Assembly: GCA_947374105.1 (NCBI GenBank)
Contig: CANCAO010000153.1
Location: 1 to 5,201, forward strand
Direction of reading: 5' to 3'
From: Comamonadaceae bacterium
GTDB lineage: Bacteria; Pseudomonadota; Gammaproteobacteria; Burkholderiales; Burkholderiaceae_C
DNA: 5,201 nt
Under the pieces are notes generated by a model. That model saw only the letters and a program-made list of their open reading frames with translations, had not been told where the DNA came from and ran no database searches. Both the position numbers and the translations under genes were made by a program. Shown in pieces: positions 1 through 5,201 of this stretch (position 1 is the stretch's first letter; each line of letters starts with the position of its first letter).

Positions 1-21
1 CTCAAGTAGATTGGCCGTCAT
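1..21 (-). CDS. rlmN: Start of a 23S rRNA (adenine-2503-C2)/tRNA methyltransferase, RlmN (5' end only)
   Basis: Only the first seven codons are inside the window; they read M-T-A-N-L-L-E from an ATG at 21-19. RlmN proteins of Burkholderiales commonly begin with a short M-x-x-N-L-L-(D/E/G) segment, and rlmN commonly follows ndk in this group. The identification therefore rests on a tiny N-terminal match plus gene order, not on any catalytic motif. RlmN is a cytoplasmic radical-SAM enzyme that makes m2A2503 in 23S rRNA and m2A37 in some tRNAs. This ATG is the first ATG, GTG or TTG in its frame after the ndk stop. I see no convincing Shine-Dalgarno sequence before it. The gap to ndk is 92 bp and holds no obvious terminator, so co-transcription with ndk is plausible but inferred. 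Confidence 0.6.
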
Positions 22-113
22 TGGGTTGGCGAGGCAACCAGCCGCCCCAAGCAGCGCATAGCACCCCCAAGAATAGGTGGGCGTGGAGCGCAGTGGGACG
101 TGAATGCCATGGT

Positions 114-539
114 TTAACGCGAATAAACGATCATGCCAGGGAAGAAGAATGCAATCTCCACAGCGGCAGTTTCAGCAGCGTCAGAGCCGTGCACTGCATT
201 GGCATCGATGCTGTCAGCAAAATCAGCACGAATAGTGCCTGGAGCGGCCTTCTTGGGGTCTGTTGCACCCATCAGATCACGATTCTTCAAAATGGCGCCT
301 TCACCTTCGAGAGCCTGGATCATCACCGGACCAGAGATCATGAACTCAACCAGATCCTTGAAAAAAGGACGTTCTTTGTGAACAGCGTAGAAAGCCTCGG
401 CTTCACGACGCGAGAGATAAGCCAACTTGGCGGCCACCACCTTCAGCCCAGCCGCTTCAAAGCGCGCATAGATTTGACCAATAACATTTTTAGCAACGGC
501 ATCAGGCTTGATGATAGAAAGGGTACGTTCGATTGACAT
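114..539 (-). CDS. ndk: Nucleoside diphosphate kinase
   Basis: The 141-residue product has the usual length of bacterial Ndk. It transfers the gamma phosphate of ATP to other (d)NDPs through a phosphohistidine intermediate and so balances NTP and dNTP pools in the cytoplasm. The signature N-A-V-H-G-S-D at residues 114-120 contains the catalytic His117. The other nucleotide-pocket residues fall at the expected positions: Lys11 (in IIKPD), Tyr51, Phe59, Arg87, Thr93, Arg104 and Asn114. The fold is intact from residue 1 to 141. The ATG is preceded by a good Shine-Dalgarno AGGA seven bases upstream, which settles the start. It lies 78 bp downstream of rluB and upstream of probable rlmN on the same strand. 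An imperfect inverted repeat lies in the upstream gap. Confidence 0.98.
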   Translation of the reverse strand: MSIERTLSIIKPDAVAKNVIGQIYARFEAAGLKVVAAKLAYLSRREAEAFYAVHKERPFFKDLVEFMISGPVMIQALEGEGAILKNRDLMGATDPKKAAPGTIRADFADSIDANAVHGSDAAETAAVEIAFFFPGMIVYSR

Positions 540-546
540 TTAAATT

Positions 547-550
547 TCCT
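547..550 (-). promoter_or_regulatory. Shine-Dalgarno site of ndk
   Basis: On the minus strand the sequence CAGGAAATTTAA precedes the ndk ATG. The AGGA core is seven bases from the start codon, and the spacer is AT-rich. It is the clearest ribosome-binding site in the window, in keeping with a well-translated ndk; the other genes here have weak or no visible sites. Confidence 0.6.
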
Positions 551-573
551 GAGTTATTGAATTTCGGTTTCCA

Positions 574-598
574 CCCATGGCACCTTAAGGACAATGGG
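574..598. repeat. Nested inverted repeat in the rluB-ndk gap
   Basis: The arms CCCAT (574-578) and ATGGG (594-598) flank a perfect 8-bp palindrome CCTTAAGG (583-590). The two symmetries are nearly concentric, with spacers of 4 and 3 bases on the two sides. As RNA, the outer arms give a 5-bp stem and the inner part only CC/GG around a UUAA loop, so a stable hairpin is doubtful; a dyad recognised by a DNA-binding protein is an alternative. There is no U-tract, so it does not look like an intrinsic terminator. It lies about 35 bp before the ndk start. Confidence 0.4.
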
Positions 599-617
599 CA
601 AAGCCTATTATTTTAAC

Positions 618-1901
618 CTAACGACCTCGCCCATTACGTCGTGAGTTGCCCGTTGGCGAGCCGCCAGCGCGGTTTTGCGCCTGGCGCTGGCGCGTAAAAC
701 TATCAGCACCAATGTAGCCAAATGAGGTCTTCATCGGATCTGGCTGGGCGTCAGAGGCTTGTCGATTCCCGCCTTCTTTGCGAGATGCCCCCGGTACCCC
801 ACGGTCATTGCGGCCTGGGGGCTGGTTGCGCGCACCCGTACCGGAGCGGCGAGGGCCCTCACCCCGTGGGCCGCCGTTGCGCGGGCGATTCCCTGCGCCT
901 GGTTTGGTTGGGCCACCCCGCCCGCTACCCTCGCGTGCACGCTCCATGCCTTCGCCATGCTCTTGCTCCCCTTGCTTGGCAACGGCCTGAGCCAAAGACC
1001 GGATATCGACCTCATCAAGCTCCATCCAGGCACTGCGCTTCAGGCCACGCGGCAAAACCATGGCACCGTAGCGAATGCGGATCAGGCGACTGACCGCATG
1101 CCCGACCGCCTCCATCATTCGACGAACCTCACGATTGCGACCCTCTGAAATCGTCACGCGGTACCAGCAGTTGGAGCCCTCACCACCGCCGTCTTCGATA
1201 GATCCGAATTGCGCCATGCCATCGTCGAGCTTGACGCCGTCCAGCAAACGCTGCTTTTCTTCCTTGTTTAAGGCACCGAGAACACGTACCGCATATTCAC
1301 GCTCCAGGCCAAAACGGGGATGCATAAGTTTATTGGCCAATTCACCAGAATTGGTAAACAACAAAAGACCTTCCGTATTCAAATCCAGGCGCCCCACGGA
1401 TTGCCATTTGCCTTGCGTGAGTTTGGGCAACTTGCGAAACACCGTAGGACGGTTTTGCGGATCATCATGCGTCACCACTTCGCCCGCAGGCTTATGGTAA
1501 GCAATAACTCGGGCTGGTGGTGGATCAATGCGGAAGCGAATAGGCTTACCATTCACTTTGATTTGATCGCCAAACTGAATACGTTGCCCTATGTGGGCCG
1601 GCTCATTGTTGACGGAGATTCGCCCCTCCATAATGAGCTGCTCCATTTCCAATCGCGACCCCATACCGGCCTGAGCCAACAACTTGTGAAGTTTGGGCGT
1701 TTCGATCTGTGGTGCCAAAATCCGTTTAGTCGGCAGTGCGATATCCGTGGCATTTTCATCGGCATCAAACACACCAGACACCACGTCAACAAATAGGTGA
1801 TTGGCTTGGGATTGCATACCCCCGTCTTGCTGGTGCACATTGGCGCCGCTAGGGATTTCAGTTTGCGAAGCCGCATCGACGAGTTGATTAGGGTCAGTCA
1901 T
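618..1901 (-). CDS. rluB: 23S rRNA pseudouridine synthase RluB (RsuA/RluB/E/F family) with long Arg/Gly-rich tail
   Basis: The 427-residue protein isomerises a uridine of 23S rRNA to pseudouridine (U2605 in E. coli numbering, known from the family). After an acidic, low-complexity N-terminal extension (residues 1-66), an S4-like RNA-binding domain spans about 69-122 ([14 protein letters not shown] onwards). The synthase domain covers about 130-305. It holds the family catalytic loop [18 protein letters not shown], in which Asp173 is the catalytic aspartate, and the later motif [10 protein letters not shown] (253-262), typical of the RsuA/RluB branch rather than RluA/C/D. Residues 311-427 form a basic, Gly/Arg/Pro-rich, probably disordered tail, which explains the greater length than E. 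coli RluB (about 290). The tail ends with a less repetitive patch around 387-406. The ATG overlaps the scpB stop as ATGA, so translation is probably coupled; only a weak GTGGA lies upstream. RluB rather than RluE/RluF is inferred from the tail and neighbours. Confidence 0.93.
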   Translation of the reverse strand: MTDPNQLVDAASQTEIPSGANVHQQDGGMQSQANHLFVDVVSGVFDADENATDIALPTKRILAPQIETPKLHKLLAQAGMGSRLEMEQLIMEGRISVNNEPAHIGQRIQFGDQIKVNGKPIRFRIDPPPARVIAYHKPAGEVVTHDDPQNRPTVFRKLPKLTQGKWQSVGRLDLNTEGLLLFTNSGELANKLMHPRFGLEREYAVRVLGALNKEEKQRLLDGVKLDDGMAQFGSIEDGGGEGSNCWYRVTISEGRNREVRRMMEAVGHAVSRLIRIRYGAMVLPRGLKRSAWMELDEVDIRSLAQAVAKQGEQEHGEGMERAREGSGRGGPTKPGAGNRPRNGGPRGEGPRRSGTGARNQPPGRNDRGVPGASRKEGGNRQASDAQPDPMKTSFGYIGADSFTRQRQAQNRAGGSPTGNSRRNGRGR

Positions 1902-2557
1902 GGTTGATTTCCACTCAAAACAAAAGGTTCATCATTGGTTTGGTCCGAGACTTGTGTCTGAACCAAACTCGTTAGGCGCTCATCGTTTGTTCTGCCCTGC
2001 GACGTCTCATTGAGGACCTCCAACAATCCAAACTGAGGCGATGATGCATCCATCAGAGGCAGTTGATCTAGGGACTCTAGTCCTAGATCGTCTAAAAAAT
2101 GTTTGGTTGTTGCATACAGTGCGGGGCGTCCCGCCGCCTCACGGTGACCAATGATCTCAACCCAGCCCCGATCCTCCAACTGTTTAAGGAGGAGCGAGTT
2201 GATCGTGACCCCTCGAATATCTTCCATATCGCCCCGCGTCACAGGTGGTCGATACGCACTGATGGCCAAGGTTTCAAGCGTGGCCCTTGTATAACGGGGT
2301 GGCTTTTCCGGATGTAGTCGATCCAGATATTCACGCATATCCGGGCGGCTTTGAAATCTCCATCCCGTTGCTACAGCGACAAGCTCAACGCCACGCGGCG
2401 TCCAATCTTGCTGTAGTTCCGCGAGGAGAGTCTTGATCGTATCCAAACCCAGAACGTCATTAAACAAGGCACGAATATCCCTCAATTGCAGTGCCTGCTG
2501 AGAGCAAATCAAGGCCGTTTCTAGTACGCGCTTGGCATCCGCCGTATTTATGGTCAT
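1898..2557 (-). CDS. scpB: Segregation and condensation protein B
   Basis: From the chosen ATG the product has 219 residues, normal for ScpB. ScpB is a winged-helix dimer that binds the kleisin ScpA and, with SMC, compacts and segregates the chromosome. Diagnostic stretches are [20 protein letters not shown] followed by [12 protein letters not shown] (residues 86-117), then [18 protein letters not shown] (143-160), both hallmarks of the family. The last ~45 residues are polar and unlike the core. The reading frame extends 13 codons further upstream to a TTG at 2596, but that start has no ribosome-binding site, and the ATG at 2557 matches the usual N-terminus (A-K-R-V-L-E-T-A-L just inside). 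The 3' end overlaps rluB by 4 bp. ScpA is not in the window. A strong imperfect palindrome lies inside the gene at 2065-2089. Confidence 0.93.
   Translation of the reverse strand: MTINTADAKRVLETALICSQQALQLRDIRALFNDVLGLDTIKTLLAELQQDWTPRGVELVAVATGWRFQSRPDMREYLDRLHPEKPPRYTRATLETLAISAYRPPVTRGDMEDIRGVTINSLLLKQLEDRGWVEIIGHREAAGRPALYATTKHFLDDLGLESLDQLPLMDASSPQFGLLEVLNETSQGRTNDERLTSLVQTQVSDQTNDEPFVLSGNQP
2065..2089. repeat. Imperfect palindrome inside scpB
   Basis: GATCTA (2065-2070) pairs with TAGATC (2084-2089), and GGACT (2072-2076) pairs with AGTCC (2079-2083). Only G2071 is unpaired, and CT lies at the centre. That is 11 paired positions per arm with one bulge. It falls in codons for [11 protein letters not shown], a conserved part of ScpB, and several leucines there use CTA. 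The symmetry may simply reflect repeated Asp/Leu codons, but the codon choice makes it stronger than the protein requires. Confidence 0.5.
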
Positions 2558-2609
2558 GCGAGTCCGAGAAAGCGCATCACACAGATGCAAAATCAAAGTG
2601 GGTCAATAC

Positions 2610-2642
2610 GAAGTGTGGTCCATGGACCAGTGTCATCACTTC
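2610..2642. repeat. 14-bp perfect palindrome with outer arms, in the rluD-scpB gap
   Basis: The sequence TGGTCCATGGACCA (2616-2629) is its own reverse complement. Outer arms GAAGTG (2610-2615) and CACTTC (2637-2642) extend the symmetry, with a seven-base insertion (2630-2636) on the right side. It sits in the 127-bp gap between the rluD stop and the scpB ATG, about 60-85 bp upstream of scpB. A transcript from either strand could fold into a hairpin with stem TGGTC/GACCA. No T-run follows it on either side, which argues against an intrinsic terminator. An operator or an mRNA processing/stability hairpin are the main options. Confidence 0.55.
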
Positions 2643-2684
2643 TTGGGGGCGTTCCGAGGTGAAACCGGTGCCACTAGGGGAACA

Positions 2685-3722
2685 TTACATATCCCATTTC
2701 GATTCATTGTAGCCCAGCCCCCAGTTATCAAGCGCCAGTCTCAAATCACCTGGTAAAGGGGCGTTAAACACCATTGCTTCGCCACTCACGGGGTGCTTGA
2801 ATGCAAGCCGGTAAGCGTGCAGGGCTTGTCTCGACATTCCGGCAGCAGTGCTTCCCCCGTAAACATCATCGGCCACTAGGGGGTGGCCCATATGCGCCGC
2901 ATGAACCCGAATCTGGTGGGTTCGCCCTGTGAACAAAGTGCAACGTAGCCAGCAGCCCTTTTCAGCGCTCTGAAGCAACTCAAATCGGGTTTTGGCCGTT
3001 TTACCGTTTTGATGCTCTAAATTGACAATCGCCATTCGCAATCGATTTCTCGGATCTCGGCCAATGGCTTCTTCGATCTCAAGCACGTTGGAGCCCACCC
3101 AAGGCCGATGAACCAGAGCGACATACTGGCGACTCACCTCACGTTGAGCGATCAAGTGCACCAAGGCATCCATCACCGGTCGGGTTCTTGCGATCACCAT
3201 CAAACCACTGGTGTCCTTGTCCAACCGATGCACGATCCCGGCGCGGGGAAGTGCGGCAGCTTTCGCGTCATTGGCCAACAGGCCATTGAGGAGAGTGCCA
3301 CTCCAGTTGCCGGGCGCAGGATGCACCACCAGACCCGCAGGTTTGTTGATAACCCGCAAATACTCATCCACAAACACCGTCTCCAACTCCATCGGCTCGG
3401 GCTTGAAAGCCTGACTTTGCGGTGTAGGACGCAATTCAATGACACCATGATCCCCGGCCTTGACCTTCATGGATGGCTTTGTGAGCGGGCGCTGGCTCTG
3501 AACCACTGCACCGGTCTCAATCAACTGCTGTAGGTAGTTCCTGGAAAATTCGGGAACAAGTTCGGCCAACGCCCGGTCTAGACGTGAACCATGCAGCGCT
3601 TCGCTAACGACCCAGTTGCGCCATTCAATTTCAGCAGAGGCATCTGCGCTGTCCTCACCCTCTTCCTCAATGGAAGGGGTCGATATAATTAAACCGGAAT
3701 CTTTCAAGAAAGCTGCCCTCAT
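2685..3722 (-). CDS. rluD: 23S rRNA pseudouridine synthase RluD (RluA/C/D family)
   Basis: From the ATG at 3722 the protein has 345 residues. RluD makes the pseudouridines of helix 69 of 23S rRNA (1911, 1915 and 1917 in E. coli), at the subunit bridge used in translation and termination. An S4-type domain spans about 42-98 (GSRLDRALAELVPEFSRNYL onwards). The synthase domain contains the RluA-family loop GIVHRLDKDTSGL, with catalytic Asp168, and the downstream motif FTGRTHQIRVHAAHMGHP (264-281). Motif order and length fit RluD better than RluA. Residues 1-35 are a poorly conserved acidic extension. The frame stays open to a TTG at 3812, which would give 375 residues and overlap the bamD signal peptide by 92 bp. 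I prefer the ATG because the TTG has no ribosome-binding site and the added residues show no domain. Start codons of rluD and bamD overlap head-to-head. The next gene downstream is scpB after 127 bp. Confidence 0.93.
   Translation of the reverse strand: MRAAFLKDSGLIISTPSIEEEGEDSADASAEIEWRNWVVSEALHGSRLDRALAELVPEFSRNYLQQLIETGAVVQSQRPLTKPSMKVKAGDHGVIELRPTPQSQAFKPEPMELETVFVDEYLRVINKPAGLVVHPAPGNWSGTLLNGLLANDAKAAALPRAGIVHRLDKDTSGLMVIARTRPVMDALVHLIAQREVSRQYVALVHRPWVGSNVLEIEEAIGRDPRNRLRMAIVNLEHQNGKTAKTRFELLQSAEKGCWLRCTLFTGRTHQIRVHAAHMGHPLVADDVYGGSTAAGMSRQALHAYRLAFKHPVSGEAMVFNAPLPGDLRLALDNWGLGYNESKWDM
3684..3689 (+). promoter_or_regulatory. Candidate -10 element for bamD
   Basis: A perfect TATAAT lies 31 bases before the bamD ATG, inside the 5' part of rluD on the opposite strand. 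Transcription would start near 3696, leaving a short leader with a weak purine-rich site AAGAAAG (3706-3712). The -35 region at 16-18 bp spacing matches the sigma-70 consensus poorly, and there is no extended-10 TG, so the call rests on the -10 hexamer and its position only. Confidence 0.4.
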
Positions 3723-4527
3723 GTTTCGAACCCAATTATCGTTTGTCTGCACTCTGTCTTTGGCAGGCTCGGTGCTGCTGAGCGGATGCTCGGCGCCACC
3801 TGTGATCGACAAAACGGCAGGAATGAGTCCTAAAGATATCTACGCAGAAGCCCAAGAGGTGATCAGTGCTGGGGCCTATGACAAAGGCATAGCTTTACTA
3901 GAAAAACTGGAGGGCCGCGCGGCCGGTACACCACTGGCTCAACAAGCTCAAATTGACAAAGCCTACGCCCACTACAAAGCCCAGGAACCAGCCCAGGGTC
4001 TGGCCACACTTGACCGCTTCATCAAACTCAACCCCGCCAGTCCGGTACTGGACTACGCCTTCTACCTGAAGGGCATCATCAATTTCAACGAAGACCTGGG
4101 AATGTTTTCTGCCATCACCCGCCAAGATTTGGCAGAGCGAGATCAAAAAGCAGCCAAAGAATCGTTCGAGGCATTCAAACAACTGGTTACCCGTTTTCCT
4201 GCCTCAAAATACGCGGCCGATGCGCAGTTGCGCATGAACTACATAACCAACTCACTGGCCCAATATGAAATTTATGTGGCCCAGTACTACTTCAGTCGTG
4301 GTGCCTATGTCGCAGCGATCAATCGCGCACAGAGTGCCTTATCTGATTTTCGTGATGTACCGGCCTTGGAAGAAGCACTGTTCATTCTCGTGAAATCCTA
4401 TGAGGCACTGAACCTGCCCCAATTGCGCGATGATGCCAAACGTGTACTTGTGCAAAATTTTCCCAACAGCGACTACATCACTCAAGGCTTCAAACAAAAG
4501 TTGAATCCATGGTGGAAGCTTTGGTAA
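3721..4527 (+). CDS. bamD: Outer membrane protein assembly factor BamD (ComL family lipoprotein)
   Basis: The 268-residue product is the essential lipoprotein of the BAM complex, which inserts beta-barrel proteins into the outer membrane with BamA. Residues 1-22 form a lipoprotein signal peptide: Arg3, then a hydrophobic stretch, then the lipobox L-S-G-C with the lipidated Cys23. The mature part is built of TPR-like helix pairs. Family motifs include DYAFYLKGIINFNEDLG (111-127), RDQKAAKESFEAFKQLVTRF (140-159), SKYAADAQLRMNYITNSLAQ (162-181) and the well-conserved RGAYVAAINRAQ (193-204). The end NPWWKLW (262-268) is typical of betaproteobacterial BamD. The frame continues 35 codons upstream of this ATG, but only the chosen start puts the signal peptide at the N-terminus. 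It is divergent from rluD, and its 3' end overlaps the convergent helicase gene by 38 bp. Confidence 0.97.
   Translation: MFRTQLSFVCTLSLAGSVLLSGCSAPPVIDKTAGMSPKDIYAEAQEVISAGAYDKGIALLEKLEGRAAGTPLAQQAQIDKAYAHYKAQEPAQGLATLDRFIKLNPASPVLDYAFYLKGIINFNEDLGMFSAITRQDLAERDQKAAKESFEAFKQLVTRFPASKYAADAQLRMNYITNSLAQYEIYVAQYYFSRGAYVAAINRAQSALSDFRDVPALEEALFILVKSYEALNLPQLRDDAKRVLVQNFPNSDYITQGFKQKLNPWWKLW
3735..3740 (-). promoter_or_regulatory. Candidate -10 element for rluD
   Basis: On the minus strand GATAAT (five of six consensus bases) lies 12 bases before the rluD ATG at 3722, inside the bamD signal-peptide codons. Initiation about seven bases downstream would give a nearly leaderless rluD mRNA. No good -35 is visible at the usual distance, so this is tentative. 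If the TTG start at 3812 were real, this element could not serve it. Confidence 0.22.
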
Positions 4528-5201
4528 ACGCCTCAAGCGTCTGTACCACTTCTGCCTCTGTCTCAATTCTTCGCATCGCTGGCAACGCGGCCAATAGACG
4601 ACGCCCATAGCCCATCGTCAACAGTCGTGTATCGCAAATCATTAAGACGCCCTGATCGGTCTCACGCCGAATCAACCGCCCGGCTCCCTGCTTCAGGGAA
4701 ACGGCCGCTTCCGGCACAAAGTAATCATTAAAAGGGCTACGACCCGCCAACTCTAACCGGCGGACTCGTGCCTCCACCAGTGGGTCATTCGGCGTCGGGA
4801 AGGGCAGCTTGTCAATAACAACCATTTGCAGTGCATCGCCTGGGATATCCACCCCTTCCCAGAAAGAAGCTGATGCCACCAAGATACAACCTGGCTGCCC
4901 ATCCAGCGAGCCTTGTCGAAAGCGCTCCATCAATTGCCGTTTGGGCAGTTGGCCTTGCGCCAGGACTTCGATCCCGTTGCTGGCGCTCAAATGAAGTTGC
5001 AAAGCTTCACTGATGGTGCGTAAGGCTCGCAAGGATGTCGTGAGCACCAACGTTCGACCACCAATGATGAGCGATAAGCGGGCCACCAAGGCGGCCACCT
5101 GCTCACTGTGGGCTGGATCGGCTGGTTTGGGTAGTGTTGCAGGCACGTACAGGCTGGCCTGCTGCGCATAATCAAAGGGGCTTTTAACCTGTAGCGCATC
5201 A
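4490..5201 (-). CDS. yoaA: ATP-dependent DNA helicase, YoaA/DinG (XPD-like) family, C-terminal part only
   Basis: The gene runs off the right edge; the last 236 residues are visible, with no start codon needed inside the window. Family members are superfamily 2 DNA helicases with an iron-sulfur domain, acting in DNA damage repair; that N-terminal part, with Walker A and the Fe-S cysteines, lies outside. Visible, counted from the window edge: SPFDYAQQASLYVP (7-20), entering the second RecA-like lobe; RTLVLTTSLRALR (49-61); then ASFWEGVDIPGDALQMVVID and KLPFPTPNDP (111-140), the family's motif V region; then QGAGRLIRRETDQGVLMICD (171-190), the motif VI region with its arginine finger. These match the YoaA branch (FWEGVD-PGDAL, IDKLPF, QG-GRLIR) better than classical DinG, but the two are often given one name. 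The last ~12 codons lie within bamD on the other strand. Confidence 0.92.
   Translation of the reverse strand, partial: DALQVKSPFDYAQQASLYVPATLPKPADPAHSEQVAALVARLSLIIGGRTLVLTTSLRALRTISEALQLHLSASNGIEVLAQGQLPKRQLMERFRQGSLDGQPGCILVASASFWEGVDIPGDALQMVVIDKLPFPTPNDPLVEARVRRLELAGRSPFNDYFVPEAAVSLKQGAGRLIRRETDQGVLMICDTRLLTMGYGRRLLAALPAMRRIETEAEVVQTLEAFTKASTMDSTFV

Noticed and set aside
22..113. Possible terminator between ndk and probable rlmN
   Set aside because: The short GC-rich complementarity (GGCG with CGCC) is weak and is not followed by a U-tract.
21..536. 171-codon plus-strand ORF opposite ndk
   Set aside because: It is a frame opposite a clearly functional ndk with all catalytic residues in place; the product has no recognisable domain and no ribosome-binding site.
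851..860. GAGGGCCCTC palindrome in the rluB tail region
   Set aside because: It is a 10-bp GC-only palindrome in a Gly/Arg/Pro-rich coding stretch, where such symmetry is expected from GGN and CCN codons.
1320..1796. 158-codon plus-strand ORF opposite rluB
   Set aside because: It lies entirely opposite the S4 and synthase domains of rluB, and its translation shows no family motif.
2670..2882. Direct repeat GCCACTAGGGG at 2670-2680 and 2872-2882
   Set aside because: Two 11-bp copies, one after rluD and one within it, with no other element features; no target-site duplication or terminal repeats. Probably chance.
3701..3712. CTTTC/GAAAG inverted repeat just before bamD
   Set aside because: The arms are only 5 bp with a 2-base centre, too short to form a credible hairpin; it overlaps the weak purine-rich ribosome-binding region.
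3616..3720. Upstream extension of bamD by 35 codons
   Set aside because: It would bury the lipoprotein signal peptide inside the protein. The extra codons are opposite the rluD N-terminus and look non-coding.
3723..3812. Upstream extension of rluD by 30 codons to a TTG
   Set aside because: The TTG lacks a ribosome-binding site, the added residues show no domain and lie opposite the bamD signal peptide. It stays a possible alternative start.

Overview
This window reads as a conserved housekeeping stretch of a betaproteobacterial chromosome, most likely Burkholderiales. The evidence is protein style and gene order: a BamD ending in NPWWKLW, a RluB with a long Arg/Gly-rich tail, the order scpB-rluB-ndk-(rlmN), and bamD divergent from rluD. 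Base composition is moderate GC. The genus cannot be fixed from the sequence alone. I see no mobile element, CRISPR array, tRNA, rRNA or defence/toxin module, and nothing that looks like an undescribed multi-gene system.

Layout. Positions 1-3722 are all on the minus strand. In transcription order (right to left) they hold rluD (23S pseudouridine synthase), a 127-bp gap with a perfect 14-bp palindrome, scpB (chromosome segregation), rluB (23S pseudouridine synthase, overlapping scpB by 4 bp), a 78-bp gap with a nested inverted repeat, ndk (nucleoside diphosphate kinase), a 92-bp gap, and the first seven codons of a gene that is probably rlmN. On the plus strand, bamD (outer-membrane assembly lipoprotein) starts head-to-head with rluD; the two ATG codons share two bases inside one CATG. 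At the right, the C-terminal half of a YoaA/DinG-type helicase lies on the minus strand and overlaps the 3' end of bamD by 38 bp. No gene-free stretch exceeds 300 bp.

Functional view. rluD, rluB and probable rlmN all modify 23S rRNA in or near the ribosomal active centre, so the left part is mainly a ribosome-maturation cluster with ndk (NTP supply) and scpB (condensin accessory) inserted. BamD and the helicase are unrelated neighbours. The points that deserve a second look are regulatory and architectural: the overlapping divergent starts of bamD and rluD, the intergenic inverted repeats, a 30-codon ORF that fills the ndk-rlmN gap, and the low-complexity RluB tail.
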